Below, in pieces: positions 24,326 to 33,523 of a DNA stretch of 64,000 nt. This stretch comes from Roseicella aerolata (GTDB taxonomy: Bacteria > Pseudomonadota > Alphaproteobacteria > Acetobacterales > Acetobacteraceae). The DNA lies in the NCBI RefSeq assembly GCF_020523605.1, contig NZ_JAJAQI010000019.1:1-64000 (forward strand). Direction: 5' to 3'. Position 1 is the stretch's first letter; the number at the start of each line of letters is the position of its first letter. The notes under the pieces were generated by a model, which was given only the letters and a program-made list of their open reading frames with translations, did not search any database and had not been told where the DNA came from. The translations under genes were made by a program, and so were the position numbers.

Positions 24326-25390
24326 TCAGGGCAGCATCCCCGCCGCCTCCGTCCAGAGCCGCCGGACCAGCTCGCCCGCCGGCTCCGCGGAGGAAAGCGC
24401 GGCGCCCTGGCCGGCCCAGGCCTGCATGCGGGAGACATCATTCGCCGCCTCCGCCGCCGCCCGCACCTTCACCATCAGCGCCCGCTGCACCGGATAGGGG
24501 GCGGGCCGCAGCTCCCCGGCGAAGAGTTCGGTCACCTGATTGCGGATGCCGCGCGCGAGGCGGCCGGAGAAGCCGCGGGTCAGCACCGTGTCCTCCGGCG
24601 GAGTGCGGCCGATCGCCTCTGCCCAGGCCGGATGGATGCCGGCTTCCGGGCAGCGCAGGAAGCCGGTGCCCATCTGCACCGCACTGGCGCCGAGGGTCAG
24701 CGCGGCCGCGATGCCCCGCCCCTCCATGATGCCGCCGGCGGCGATGACGGGCAGGCGCACCGCATCCGCGACCTGCGGCAGAAGGGCGAAGAGCCCGACC
24801 TGGGATTGCTCCGCCGCGGCATTCTCGAAGCTGCCGCGATGCCCGCCGGCCTCGGCGCCCTGCGCCACCACCGCATCGGCGCCGGCCGCCTCGGCCGCGC
24901 GCGCCTCCGCGACGGTGGTGGCGGTGCAGAACCAGGCGATGCCGCGGGCCTTGAGCCGCGCCACCACCTCCGGCGGGAAGACGCCCATGATGGTGGAGGC
25001 GACCGGAGGCGCCGCCTCGACCAGCGCCTCGCACTGCGCGGCGAAGTCCTGGACGAAGGGGCCCGGGCCCGGATCGGGCACCTCGACACCGCCAAGCCCG
25101 CCGAGCGCTTCGCGCACCTTCGCCTCATGCGCCGCGTCCCGCAGCGGGGGCGGATCGGGCGCCCAGAGATTGATCTGGAAGGCGCCGTTGCTGGCGGCGC
25201 GGAACTGCGCCACCCAGTCCCGCATCTGCGCCGGGGAGGACATCAGCGCGCCGAATCCGCCGAGCCCGCCCGCCGAGGCGACGGCAGCGGCGAGGGCGGG
25301 CGGGTTGGAGCCGGCCATGGGCGCCTGGAGGATGGGGGCACGGAGGCCGAATCGGTCGCAGAAGGCCTGGGCGCGGCTGCGGGCGGTCAT
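24326..25390 (-). CDS. Nitronate monooxygenase family protein (FMN-dependent)
   Basis: A 354-aa TIM-barrel flavoprotein of the NMO/2-nitropropane dioxygenase family. Landmarks: RAPILQAPMAG near residue 20, the phosphate-binding AQGAEAGGHRG, and PVIAAGGIMEGRGIAAAL followed by GASAVQMGTGFLRCPEAG. It oxidises nitronates with O2 via an FMN semiquinone. ATG 25390 is supported by GGAGGAAAA upstream. The Ohr gene starts 162 bp away on the other strand, so both promoters lie in that gap, and the pair may both deal with reactive or toxic compounds. Substrate specificity cannot be told from sequence. Confidence 0.85.
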   Translation of the reverse strand: MTARSRAQAFCDRFGLRAPILQAPMAGSNPPALAAAVASAGGLGGFGALMSSPAQMRDWVAQFRAASNGAFQINLWAPDPPPLRDAAHEAKVREALGGLGGVEVPDPGPGPFVQDFAAQCEALVEAAPPVASTIMGVFPPEVVARLKARGIAWFCTATTVAEARAAEAAGADAVVAQGAEAGGHRGSFENAAAEQSQVGLFALLPQVADAVRLPVIAAGGIMEGRGIAAALTLGASAVQMGTGFLRCPEAGIHPAWAEAIGRTPPEDTVLTRGFSGRLARGIRNQVTELFAGELRPAPYPVQRALMVKVRAAAEAANDVSRMQAWAGQGAALSSAEPAGELVRRLWTEAAGMLP

Positions 25391-25552
25391 CGGACGTTTT
25401 CCTCCTGTTGGGCATGGCATGCTGCGCCGGCTGGACCCGCTCGCAAAGCGGCCTGCGGCGCAGTGCCGGCATGTGGGGCGGCGATAGGCCCGTCGTGCCG
25501 GCAACTCCGGGGGCAGCGCGCCATTGAGCCCGTGTAGAGCAGGGAGGACGCC

Positions 25553-25981
25553 ATGCCTGTCGACGTGAAGTACACCACCAGCGCCACCGCGACCGGCGGG
25601 CGCGACGGTCGCGCCACCACCAAGGACGGCAGCCTCGATGTCGGCCTGTCCACGCCGAAGGAACTCGGCGGCGGCGGCGGGCCGGGGAACAATCCGGAGC
25701 AGCTCTTCGCGGCCGGCTATGCCGCCTGCTTCATCGGGGCGATGAAAGCCGTCGCCTCCCAGGGCGGCAGCACGAAGGTACCGGCCGACACCACTGTCAC
25801 GGCGACGGTCGGCATCGGACCGCGCAGCGAGGGCGGCTTTGGTCTCGACATTCAGCTCGATGTCTCCCTCCCGGGCGTGCCGCGCGACCAGGCGGAGGCG
25901 TTGGTCGAGAAGGCGCACCAGGTCTGCCCCTACTCAAATGCGACGCGGAACAACGTACCGGTCCGGCTGACGGTGGTCTGA
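25553..25981 (+). CDS. ohr: Organic hydroperoxide resistance protein, Ohr
   Basis: A 142-aa OsmC/Ohr-family thiol peroxidase that reduces organic and fatty-acid hydroperoxides. The peroxidatic Cys59 (GYAACF) and resolving Cys125 (VCPYSNATR) are both present, with the conserved Arg near residue 20 and Glu49 ([10 protein letters not shown]). The length is standard. ATG 25553 has GGGAGGA close upstream. No OhrR regulator gene is adjacent, although ohr is often next to it. It is convergent with the aminotransferase gene, with a hairpin between them. Confidence 0.92.
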   Translation: MPVDVKYTTSATATGGRDGRATTKDGSLDVGLSTPKELGGGGGPGNNPEQLFAAGYAACFIGAMKAVASQGGSTKVPADTTVTATVGIGPRSEGGFGLDIQLDVSLPGVPRDQAEALVEKAHQVCPYSNATRNNVPVRLTVV

Positions 25982-26043
25982 CCCGGCGCCGCCGGCCGGG
26001 GCGCGCCGCCCCCGCCGGGCATGATCCTGGCCGGCAGGTGCAG

Positions 26044-26065
26044 CGCGCCCGCTCGACCGGGCGCG
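26044..26065. terminator. Hairpin between convergent ohr and aminotransferase genes
   Basis: A perfect 8-bp stem (CGCGCCCG / CGGGCGCG) with a 6-nt loop, 5 bp beyond the aminotransferase stop. It could end transcription from either side. Confidence 0.5.
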
Positions 26066-26070
26066 TCCGG

Positions 26071-27246
26071 CTAACGGTCGGCGAGCCGTCCCGGAACCTG
26101 GGCGATGGCTTCCAGCCCCGCATTGGCGAAGGCGAGGCGCAGGTGCCGCTCCTGCCCGGGACCGAAGAAGGGACCGGGCAGGCCGAGCAAACCCCGCTCC
26201 GCGGCCAGGCACTCGGCCACCGTCATGGCATCCGGGCCGTCTTCCGGCACGCGGAGATAGGCGAAATAGGCACCGAGCGCATCCAGCCGCCAGCCAGGCA
26301 GCTGCGCGACCACCGCCCGGAAGCCTGCCGCGCGCTCCGCCATCAGGTCGCGGTTGCCGGCCCGCCAGGTGGCGAGCGCCGGCACCGCCCAGGCCAGCGC
26401 CGCCTGCGCCGGCCTCGGCGCGCAGATCTGCCAGGTGTCGAGCGCCTTCATCAGCTCCGCCCGGAAGGCCGGGCCGGCCAGGATGGCGCCGACCCGGTGG
26501 CCCGGCACGCAATAGGCCTTCGAGAAGCTGTAGAGATGCACGAGGCCGTCCCGCCAGGCCGGATCCTGGAACAGGCGGTGCGGCGGCGTCGATGCGGCGG
26601 GCAGGAAGTCCCGGTAGGTCTCGTCCAGCACCAGCCAGGCGCCGTGCCGGCGGCAGAGTGCGGCGCAGGCCTCGATGACCTCGGGCGGGTAGATGGCCCC
26701 GGTCGGGTTGTTGGGAGAGACGAGCACCAGGGCGCGGGCGCCGGCAGCCAGCAGCGGCGCCAGCCGGGCGGGGTCGGGAATGAAGCCGTCCTCGGCGCGG
26801 CAGGGCAGGGGGATCGCAGGGATGCCCTGCATCTCCAGCGCCATGCGATGGTTGAAGTACCAGGGCGTCGGCAGGATGACCCCACCCGGGCCACCGGCGG
26901 CGATGACCGCCATGGTCATGGAGAAGGCCAGGTTGCAGCCGGCGGTGATCGCCACATCGGCCGCGCCGATCCCTGCGCCGTAGAAGGCCGCGGCGTCGGC
27001 GGCCAGGGCCTCGCGCAGCGCGGTGTCGCCGTCGATCGGCCCATAGCCGGCGGCGGCGCGGCTGCCGCCCGCCTCCGCCAGCTTCGCCAGCAGATCGTGA
27101 TGCGGCGAGTAGCCAGGGACGGCCTGGGTCAGGTCGATCATCGGCCCGGCCCCGCCGGCATAGCGCGCGGCCCAGGTGCGGGCGACGGGGATGGGGGGCG
27201 AATCGGTAGCGCGGATGCGGGGCGACAGCAGTGGCAGGTCAGGCAT
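26071..27246 (-). CDS. PLP-dependent aminotransferase, class I/II
   Basis: A 391-aa fold-type I aminotransferase. The cofactor loop SPNNPTG is at 177-183, DETYRDF follows near 209, and the Schiff-base Lys243 lies in YSFSKAYCVPGHRVG, with the phosphate-binding Arg just after. Aromatic or branched-chain amino donors are typical for this subgroup, but the amino and keto substrates cannot be assigned. ATG 27246 is the natural start. It is separated from the small minus-strand gene upstream by 39 bp, so the two may be cotranscribed from the AT-rich promoter at 27525-27552. Confidence 0.85.
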   Translation of the reverse strand: MPDLPLLSPRIRATDSPPIPVARTWAARYAGGAGPMIDLTQAVPGYSPHHDLLAKLAEAGGSRAAAGYGPIDGDTALREALAADAAAFYGAGIGAADVAITAGCNLAFSMTMAVIAAGGPGGVILPTPWYFNHRMALEMQGIPAIPLPCRAEDGFIPDPARLAPLLAAGARALVLVSPNNPTGAIYPPEVIEACAALCRRHGAWLVLDETYRDFLPAASTPPHRLFQDPAWRDGLVHLYSFSKAYCVPGHRVGAILAGPAFRAELMKALDTWQICAPRPAQAALAWAVPALATWRAGNRDLMAERAAGFRAVVAQLPGWRLDALGAYFAYLRVPEDGPDAMTVAECLAAERGLLGLPGPFFGPGQERHLRLAFANAGLEAIAQVPGRLADR

Positions 27247-27285
27247 GGCCCGACCCTTCCACCCGGCGGCCGCGCCGTCCAGGCG

Positions 27286-27498
27286 TTACGCCTGGCCGGC
27301 GATCCGGCGGCGGGCGGCGGCGAGGCTGCGCGAGCCCTGGGTATTGCCGCCGCGCATGTAGTGCTTCTCCGGGCGGTAGCCCTGCAGGCCGGTCCATGCG
27401 GCCAGGACGGCGAGGCCGCGACGAAGGATGGTCGGCAGGCCGGGGCGGGCAGGCGGCTGGCTGAAAATGCCAGGGGCGTGAGATAGGGCCGCGAACAT
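27286..27498 (-). CDS. Small protein of unknown function (70 aa)
   Basis: A 70-aa basic protein beginning MFAALSHAPGIFSQPP, with an amphipathic or weakly hydrophobic middle (LRRGLAVLAAWTGL) followed by GYRPEKHYMRGGN and a basic tail (AAARRRIAGQA). The layout loosely recalls short DUF1127-type proteins, but their RDIGL motif is missing, so I do not assign it. ATG 27498 has GAGGT 6 nt upstream and follows an unusually AT-rich leader with promoter hexamers. This is the main reason to believe the gene. It is encoded just upstream of the aminotransferase gene. Confidence 0.55.
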   Translation of the reverse strand: MFAALSHAPGIFSQPPARPGLPTILRRGLAVLAAWTGLQGYRPEKHYMRGGNTQGSRSLAAARRRIAGQA

Positions 27499-27524
27499 GG
27501 AAGACCTCAAATCACATACAGGAT

Positions 27525-27552
27525 ACAATAAACTTCCCGTGTATCACGTCAA
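27525..27552 (-). promoter_or_regulatory. Candidate sigma-70 promoter for the 70-aa protein gene
   Basis: On the minus strand TTGACG (27552-27547) and TATTGT (27530-27525) are 16 bp apart, in an AT-rich island of about 60 bp inside a very GC-rich genome. The start codon lies 27 bp after the -10 box. The match to consensus is 5/6 and 4/6. Confidence 0.5.
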
Positions 27553-28188
27553 CACGAAAATGTGAGCGACCTGGCCGGCGACCCGGCGCCGGCCGCTCTC
27601 CCGGCTGAGCCGAGGCAGGGCCGTGCTCGCCGGCCCTGCCTCATGGATAGGGTGGGCGGCACGGCAGGGCTGTGACGGGGAACACGGCGACACGAGCCGC
27701 CGGGGCAGGGCCAGGCAGGCAGTATGCGGTGCGGCACAGTCGCCGCGGCCGCGCGGCTGAATCGCGATGCGAGCGGGCGTGAACGCCCGGGGGGCGAGAA
27801 TCGGGCCCTGGGCGATGGCCTGTGCCGGATCGGCCAGGGCCCGGCGGTCAACGGGCCGGGGCAGTCGTGCGGCTCTGCCGGCGGGCGGCCAGCGGTCCGG
27901 CGCAAGTCACGATGGGCCGGCTGCCATCCCGCGACCGGGGTGGCTGTCGGTCACCGGTCAGCACGTCGCACCTGCGATGAGCGGATCGCGGGAATGCCGA
28001 AGGCGCGGCACCGGAACGGCCTCAGGCACCCGCTCCGCCTGTGGCGGCCTCGCTGCGCGGCATGAACCGCGCGCCGCATTCGCCGCCTCGGCCGCCGGTG
28101 GCGACGGCGAGCGGAGACTCATGCCGGTCGGCAATCCCTGCCGCATCACACCGCGTGGCGAACACGGATCCGGCTGCGGGAGGGTTTA
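27553..28188. other. Long intergenic region between convergent-free gene ends
   Basis: These 636 bp show no gene with a recognisable product or ribosome site. Around 27774-27791 CGGGCGTGAACGCCCGGG resembles the hairpin core of the dispersed 104-bp repeat, but flanking columns do not align, so I do not count it as a copy. The right part lies downstream of the CoA-transferase gene and may contain its terminator; no strong stem stands out. Confidence 0.4.
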
Positions 28189-29394
28189 TCAGCTGCGCCG
28201 GATCGCCTTGCGCGCCTCCAGCTGGGCGATCTCCGCCTCGCCATAGCCGAGCTCTCCCAGCACCTCCGCCGTGTGCTCGCCGAGTCGCGGCGGGTGCCGG
28301 CGGATACTGGCCGGCGTGGCGGCAAAGCGCGTGGCGGGCTTCGCCATCCGCAAGGGCCCCTCCGTCGGGTGCTCCATGGGCGGGAACATCCCGACCGCGC
28401 GCAGATGCGGGTGCTCCGGCAGGTCCTCGATGCGCGAGAAGGCGGTCGCCGGGATGTCCAGTTCCTCACACAGCGCCAGCCATTCGGCGGTGCTGCGGGA
28501 GGGCGCGATCTCCGCCACCGCGGCATAGACCCGGTCGATCTGGGCGTTGCGCTTCACCGGGTCATCCACCGAGAGCTGCTCGATCAGCTCCGGCCGGCCG
28601 GCGGCGGTGAAGAAGGCCCGCCAATGCGCTGCCGTATAGGGCAGCAGCGTCATCCAGCCATCCCTGGTCGGCACCGGCTTGCGGTGCCGGAGGCGCTTGT
28701 AGCCAGGCTCGCCGATCGGCGGCGTGAAGGCATGGCCGCCCTGGTGCTCCACCGCGACGAAGGCGGTCAGCGTCTCCAGCATCGGCACCTCGACCAGCTG
28801 CGCCTCGCCCGTCCGCTCGCGATGCAGCAGGGCCGCCAGCACGGCGGAGACCAGCGCCATGCCGGTGATCTTGTCGGCGACCAGGGAGGGGACGAAGCGG
28901 GGCCGGCCCTCCTCCTCCCCCACGATGTCGGCGAAGCCGGAGGCGGCCTGGATGATCTCGTCGAAGGCCGGGCGGGCGCGGTGCGGCCCGTCCTGGCCGA
29001 AGCCGGTGGCCACCGCGAAGACCATGCGCGGGTTCAGCGCCCGGCACTGCTCCGGCCCGAAGCCGAGCCGGGCCATGCCGGCCGGGCGGATATTGGTGAC
29101 GAGGACATCGGCCGTCGGGATCAGGCGCCGCAGCACCTCCGCTCCCTCCGGCGATTTCAGGTCGAGGACGACGGAGCGCTTGTTCCGGTTCACTCCGAGG
29201 AAGACCGAGGCCATGCCGCGGTTGCGGAAGACGCCGGAGTTGCGGACAAGGTCGCCCGCGGGCGTCTCGATCTTGATCACCTCCGCCCCCCAGTCGCCCA
29301 GCGTCTGGGTGGCAAGCGGCCCGAGCACCACCGCGGTGAGGTCGAGCACGCGGATGCCGGCGAGCGGGCCGGTGGCCGGCGCCGTCTCCGTCAT
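28189..29394 (-). CDS. Class III (CaiB/BaiF) CoA-transferase
   Basis: A 401-aa class III CoA-transferase, which moves CoA between carboxylic acids through an enzyme anhydride on aspartate. Family landmarks: VLDLTAVVLGPLATQTLGDWGAEVIKIE at the N-terminus cut by GP, FLGVNRNKRSVVLDLK, and Asp145 in RPAFDEIIQA at the catalytic position. ATG 29394 is preferred, since GAGGAGA stands 9 nt upstream; the ATG at 29403 is too close to it. No acyl-CoA dehydrogenase or hydratase neighbours are present to name the acid. The gene is a single transcription unit on the minus strand with a repeat copy in its upstream region. Confidence 0.88.
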   Translation of the reverse strand: MTETAPATGPLAGIRVLDLTAVVLGPLATQTLGDWGAEVIKIETPAGDLVRNSGVFRNRGMASVFLGVNRNKRSVVLDLKSPEGAEVLRRLIPTADVLVTNIRPAGMARLGFGPEQCRALNPRMVFAVATGFGQDGPHRARPAFDEIIQAASGFADIVGEEEGRPRFVPSLVADKITGMALVSAVLAALLHRERTGEAQLVEVPMLETLTAFVAVEHQGGHAFTPPIGEPGYKRLRHRKPVPTRDGWMTLLPYTAAHWRAFFTAAGRPELIEQLSVDDPVKRNAQIDRVYAAVAEIAPSRSTAEWLALCEELDIPATAFSRIEDLPEHPHLRAVGMFPPMEHPTEGPLRMAKPATRFAATPASIRRHPPRLGEHTAEVLGELGYGEAEIAQLEARKAIRRS

Positions 29395-29758
29395 GGCTCG
29401 CATTCTCCTCGGTCCTGGTCGTTCGGCAGCATGCGCGTCTCGCTCCCCTTGCAGGCTGCGGCCTGCGGCCGCTTGGCCGGGAGCCTAGAGCAGATCCCCC
29501 TGGGGCGGGAACGCCGGGAGCGGAACTCTGTCGGGAAAAGGACGATCGACGGCGGAATGCTTCCAATCCCGAAGGCAATCCGTTGTGGCGGCCAGGCCGC
29601 GGCCGGGCTACCGGGGAGGTGGAGCGGCCACCGCCGGCTCCGGCATGCCGGCCCGTGCCGTACGGCACTGCTTTTGCTTCATACATGCGCAACCGTGGGG
29701 CACATAGGACGGCAGGCCGGGCGGCGGTGCCGCTCGCGAGGGAAAGGCGCGCGAAGCA
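29395..29758. other. Divergent intergenic region (CoA-transferase / glgP) with a repeat
   Basis: This 364-bp region must contain promoters for the CoA-transferase (left) and glycogen operon (right). It holds one copy of the dispersed repeat (29486-29587). A less GC-rich stretch at 29670-29700 (GCTTTTGCTTCATACATG) is the likeliest place for the glg promoter, but no well-spaced hexamer pair is visible. Confidence 0.4.
29486..29587 (+). repeat. Dispersed ~104-bp extragenic repeat, copy 2
   Basis: It begins TAGAGCAGATC, identical over 11 bases to the 51826-end of the third copy. It then shares GGGC..GAACGCC.GGGAGCG, TCTG and AAAAG in order, and ends with GGCAATCCG matching GCAATC.G at the other terminus. 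It is about 2 bp shorter than the others because of small deletions. It lies between divergent genes. Confidence 0.65.
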
Positions 29759-32215
29759 GTGACGGATGCGATGATGAACCTCGATGCGGCCGGTGATGCG
29801 GCGGCGCTGCGCGATGCGATCGTCCGCAAGCTGACCTATGACCTGGGCAGGAGCCGGAGCGGCGCGCGCGACCGCGACTGGTTCCTGGCCACCGCCCTGG
29901 CGGTGCGGGACCGCGTGATCGACCGCTGGCTCGACGTGACCCGCGCCACCTATGAGCAGGGCGAGAAGCAGGTCTACTATCTCAGCCTGGAATTCCTGGT
30001 CGGCCGGCTGCTGCGCGACAGCGTCAGCAATCTCGGCCTGACCGAGACGCTGAAGGAGGCGCTGGCGCCGCTCGGCGTCGATTTCGATGCGGTGCGGCTC
30101 GCCGAATCGGATGCCGCGCTCGGCAATGGCGGCCTCGGCCGGCTGGCCGCCTGCTTCATGGAGAGCCTGGCCAGCCTCAACATCCCCGCCTTCGGCTACG
30201 GCATCCGCTATGAGCACGGGCTGTTCCGGCAGATCCTGCGGGAAGGCTGGCAGCATGAATACCCGGAGGACTGGCTGACCTTCGGCAACCCCTGGGAATT
30301 CGCCCGGCCGGAGATCGCGCACGATATCGGCTTCGGCGGCTCGGTCGAGTCCGTGCGGGTCTCGGACAACGAGGTCCGGCAGGTTTGGCACCCGGCCGAG
30401 ACGGTGCAGGCGGTCGCCTATGACACGCCGGTGGTCGGCTGGCGCGGCAGGCATGTGAACACGCTGCGGCTATGGTCCGCCCGGGCGCTGGACCCGCTGA
30501 AGCTGGAGGCCTTCAATTTCGGCGACCATGTCGGCGCGCTGGCCGACCGGATGCGGCAGGAGGCGATCAGCAAGGTCCTCTATCCCTCGGACGAGACGCC
30601 GGCGGGGCAGGAACTGCGCCTGCGGCAAGAGTACTTCTTCACCTCGGCGGCGCTGCAGGACCTGGTCCGCCGGCACCTGCGCGTCTATGGCGACCTGCGT
30701 TCCCTGCCCGAGCGGGTGGCGATCCAACTCAACGACACCCATCCGGCCATCGCGATCGCCGAGCTGATGCGCATCTGCGTGGACCTGCACGGCATCCCCT
30801 GGGACGAGGCCTGGGCCATCACCCAGGGCTCGATCAGCTACACGAATCATACCCTGCTGCCCGAGGCGCTGGAGAGCTGGGCGGTGCCGCTGATGGAGCG
30901 GCTGCTGCCGCGCCACATGCAGATCATCTACCTGATCAACGCCCATCACCTGGACGCCGTGCGCGCCGCGCATCCCGGCGATGTGCGGCTGCTCGCCTCC
31001 GTCTCCCTGATCGAGGAGGGGCATGGCAGGCGGGTGCGCATGGGGCATCTGGCCTTCGTCGGATCGCACAAGGTCAACGGCGTCTCGGCGCTGCATTCCG
31101 ACCTGCTGAAGAAGACCGTGTTCCGGGACTTCCACGCGCTCGCCCCGGACCGCATCGTCAACAAGACCAACGGCATCACCTTCCGCCGCTGGCTGCAGCA
31201 GGCCAATCCCGGCCTGACCGGCCTGCTGGTGGATGCGCTGGGGCCCCGCGTGCTCGACGATGCGGAGGCGCTGGACGGCCTCGCGCCGCTCGCCGAGGAT
31301 GCCGGCTTCCGGGACCGCTTCGCCGCGGTGAAGCTTGCGAACAAGGAGGCGCTGGCGGCGCTGATCCGCCAGCAGCTCGACCTCCGTGTCGATCCGCACG
31401 CCATGTTCGACGTGCAGATCAAGCGCATCCACGAATACAAGCGCCAGCTGCTGAACATCCTGGAGACGGTGGCGCTCTATGACGCCATCCGGGCCCAGCC
31501 GCATCTCAACTGGGTGCCGCGCGTGAAGATCTTCGCCGGCAAGGCGGCGGCGAGCTACCATCGCGCCAAGCTGATCATCAAGCTGGCACATGACGTGGCG
31601 CGGGTGGTGAACGGCGACCCGACGGTGCGCGACCTGCTGAAGGTCGCCTTCCTGCCGAATTACAACGTCTCCCTGGCCGAGATGATCGTCCCCGCGGCCG
31701 ATCTCTCGGAGCAGATCTCGACCGCTGGCATGGAGGCCTCGGGCACCGGCAACATGAAGCTGGCGCTGAACGGCGCGCTCACCATGGGAACGCTGGACGG
31801 CGCCAATGTCGAGATCCGGGAGCGGGTCGGCGACCCCAACATCTTCATCTTCGGCCTGACGACCGAGGAGGTGGAGACGCGCCGGCGCGATGGCAGCCAT
31901 GGCGCTGCCGCCATCCAGGCCTCCCCCCGGCTTGGCGAGGTGCTGGAGGCGGTGGAATCCGGCGTCTTCTCGCCCGACGATCGTGGCCGCTACCGGGAGC
32001 TGATGGCTTCGATCCGAGGTCACGACTATTTCATGGTCGGCGCCGATTTCGACAGCTATTTCGAGGCACAGCGCCGCGCCGATACTCGCTGGGAGGATTC
32101 GGCGGCCTGGTGGCGGAGCGCGGTGCTGAATACGGCGCGGGTCGGCTGGTTCTCCTCCGACCGCACCATCGCCGAATATGCCGAGGAGATCTGGCGCGTG
32201 CCGGTCAGGCGGTAA
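29759..32215 (+). CDS. glgP: Glycogen phosphorylase
   Basis: An 818-aa PLP-dependent phosphorylase that releases glucose 1-phosphate from glycogen. Landmarks: YYLSLEFLVGRLLRDS near residue 65, ALGNGGLGRLAACFMES, the QLNDTHPAIAI and NHTLLPEALESW segments, and the C-terminal PLP site EASGTGNMKLALNGA with its lysine. The length is normal. The start is GTG 29759, with GGGAAAGG upstream; ATG 29771 is a close alternative. First gene of the glg operon, 36 bp before glgC. Breakdown and synthesis enzymes in one operon suggest turnover as one unit. Confidence 0.95.
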   Translation: MTDAMMNLDAAGDAAALRDAIVRKLTYDLGRSRSGARDRDWFLATALAVRDRVIDRWLDVTRATYEQGEKQVYYLSLEFLVGRLLRDSVSNLGLTETLKEALAPLGVDFDAVRLAESDAALGNGGLGRLAACFMESLASLNIPAFGYGIRYEHGLFRQILREGWQHEYPEDWLTFGNPWEFARPEIAHDIGFGGSVESVRVSDNEVRQVWHPAETVQAVAYDTPVVGWRGRHVNTLRLWSARALDPLKLEAFNFGDHVGALADRMRQEAISKVLYPSDETPAGQELRLRQEYFFTSAALQDLVRRHLRVYGDLRSLPERVAIQLNDTHPAIAIAELMRICVDLHGIPWDEAWAITQGSISYTNHTLLPEALESWAVPLMERLLPRHMQIIYLINAHHLDAVRAAHPGDVRLLASVSLIEEGHGRRVRMGHLAFVGSHKVNGVSALHSDLLKKTVFRDFHALAPDRIVNKTNGITFRRWLQQANPGLTGLLVDALGPRVLDDAEALDGLAPLAEDAGFRDRFAAVKLANKEALAALIRQQLDLRVDPHAMFDVQIKRIHEYKRQLLNILETVALYDAIRAQPHLNWVPRVKIFAGKAAASYHRAKLIIKLAHDVARVVNGDPTVRDLLKVAFLPNYNVSLAEMIVPAADLSEQISTAGMEASGTGNMKLALNGALTMGTLDGANVEIRERVGDPNIFIFGLTTEEVETRRRDGSHGAAAIQASPRLGEVLEAVESGVFSPDDRGRYRELMASIRGHDYFMVGADFDSYFEAQRRADTRWEDSAAWWRSAVLNTARVGWFSSDRTIAEYAEEIWRVPVRR

Positions 32216-32251
32216 GCCGGCCGGCGCGGCGACCGAGGGAGAGGGGACCGC

Positions 32252-33523
32252 ATGGCTGACAGCCGCCCGCGCAACGAAGGGCCGCTCGCCCGTTCCGCCA
32301 TGGCCTTCGTGCTGGCGGGCGGGCGGGGCAGCCGCCTGATGGAACTGACCGACAAGCGGGCCAAGCCGGCGGTCTTCTTCGGCGGCAAATCCCGCATCAT
32401 CGACTTCGCGCTCTCGAATGCCATCAACTCCGGCATCCGGCGCGTGGCCGTCGCGACCCAGTACAAGGCGCACAGCCTGATCCGCCACCTCCAGCGCGGC
32501 TGGACCTTCCTGCGGCCGGAGCGGAACGAGAGCTTCGACATCCTGCCCGCCAGCCAGCGCGTCTCCGAGCATAACTGGTACCTCGGCACCGCCGATGCGG
32601 TGTTCCAGAACATCGACATCATCGAGGACCTGGCGCCGCGCCACATCGTCCTGCTGGCCGGCGACCACATCTACAAGATGGACTACGAGGTGATGCTGCA
32701 GCAGCATCTGGACCGCGGCGCCGGCGTCACGGTCTGCTGCATGACGGTCCCGCGCGCGGAGGCCCGCGGCTTCGGCGTGATGTCGGTGGATGCCTCCGGC
32801 CGCATCATCGACTTCGTCGAGAAGCCGGCCGACCCGCCCGGCCTGCCGGACCAGCCCGACCGGTCGCTCGCCAGCATGGGCATCTATGTCTTTGAGACGC
32901 GGCTGCTGATCGAGCAGTTGCGGCGTGACGCGGCGGACCCCGCCTCCTCGCATGATTTCGGCAAGGACATCATCCCCCGCATGGTCGCCGAGGGCACGGC
33001 GCAGGCCCACCGCTTCGAGGCGAGCTGCGTACGCTCGGCGGCCGAGACCGAGCCCTACTGGCGCGATGTCGGCACGGTGGACGCCTATTGGGAGGCCAAT
33101 ATCGACCTCACCGATGTCGTCCCGCCGCTCGACATCTTCGACCAGGACTGGCCGATCTGGACCTATGCCGAGGTCGTGCCGCCGGCCAAATTCGTCCATG
33201 ACACGGATGGCAGGCGCGGCGAGGCGGTCGCCTCCCTTGTCTCCGGCGGCTGCATCGTCTCCGGCGCCTCGGCGCGGCGGTCCCTGCTCTTCACCGGGGT
33301 GCACCTGCATTCCTATGCACAGATCGAGGGTGCGGTGCTTTTGCCGCAGGTGGAGGTCGGGCGGCATGCGCGTCTGCGCAATGTCGTCGTCGATCGCGGC
33401 GTGCGCATCCCGGAGGGGCTGGTGGTGGGGGAGGATGCGGCGGAGGATGCCCGCCGCTTCCGCCGGACCGAGAAGGGCATCTGCCTGATCACCCAGCCCA
33501 TGCTGGACCGGCTCGGGGCATGA
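32252..33523 (+). CDS. glgC: Glucose-1-phosphate adenylyltransferase
   Basis: A 423-aa ADP-glucose pyrophosphorylase, the committed step of bacterial glycogen synthesis (ATP plus glucose 1-phosphate to ADP-glucose). The nucleotide-binding loop is [20 protein letters not shown] near residue 25, with [10 protein letters not shown] after it, the active-site aspartate region [13 protein letters not shown], sugar-phosphate site FVEKPADPP, and a C-terminal beta-helix (residues about 300-423) for allosteric control. ATG 32252 has GAGGGAGAGGGG upstream. The stop overlaps glgA by 4 bp (ATGA). Confidence 0.95.
   Translation: MADSRPRNEGPLARSAMAFVLAGGRGSRLMELTDKRAKPAVFFGGKSRIIDFALSNAINSGIRRVAVATQYKAHSLIRHLQRGWTFLRPERNESFDILPASQRVSEHNWYLGTADAVFQNIDIIEDLAPRHIVLLAGDHIYKMDYEVMLQQHLDRGAGVTVCCMTVPRAEARGFGVMSVDASGRIIDFVEKPADPPGLPDQPDRSLASMGIYVFETRLLIEQLRRDAADPASSHDFGKDIIPRMVAEGTAQAHRFEASCVRSAAETEPYWRDVGTVDAYWEANIDLTDVVPPLDIFDQDWPIWTYAEVVPPAKFVHDTDGRRGEAVASLVSGGCIVSGASARRSLLFTGVHLHSYAQIEGAVLLPQVEVGRHARLRNVVVDRGVRIPEGLVVGEDAAEDARRFRRTEKGICLITQPMLDRLGA

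Noticed and set aside
27758-27861. Possible fourth copy of the 104-bp repeat
   Set aside because: Only the hairpin core (about 25 columns around CGGGCGTGAACGCCCGGG) aligns; both ends are missing and GC-rich stems of this type can arise by chance.
30470-33367. 965-codon minus-strand open frame opposite glgP and glgC
   Set aside because: Same reason: antisense to two well-conserved enzymes, composition biased to His, Arg, Gly and Gln.
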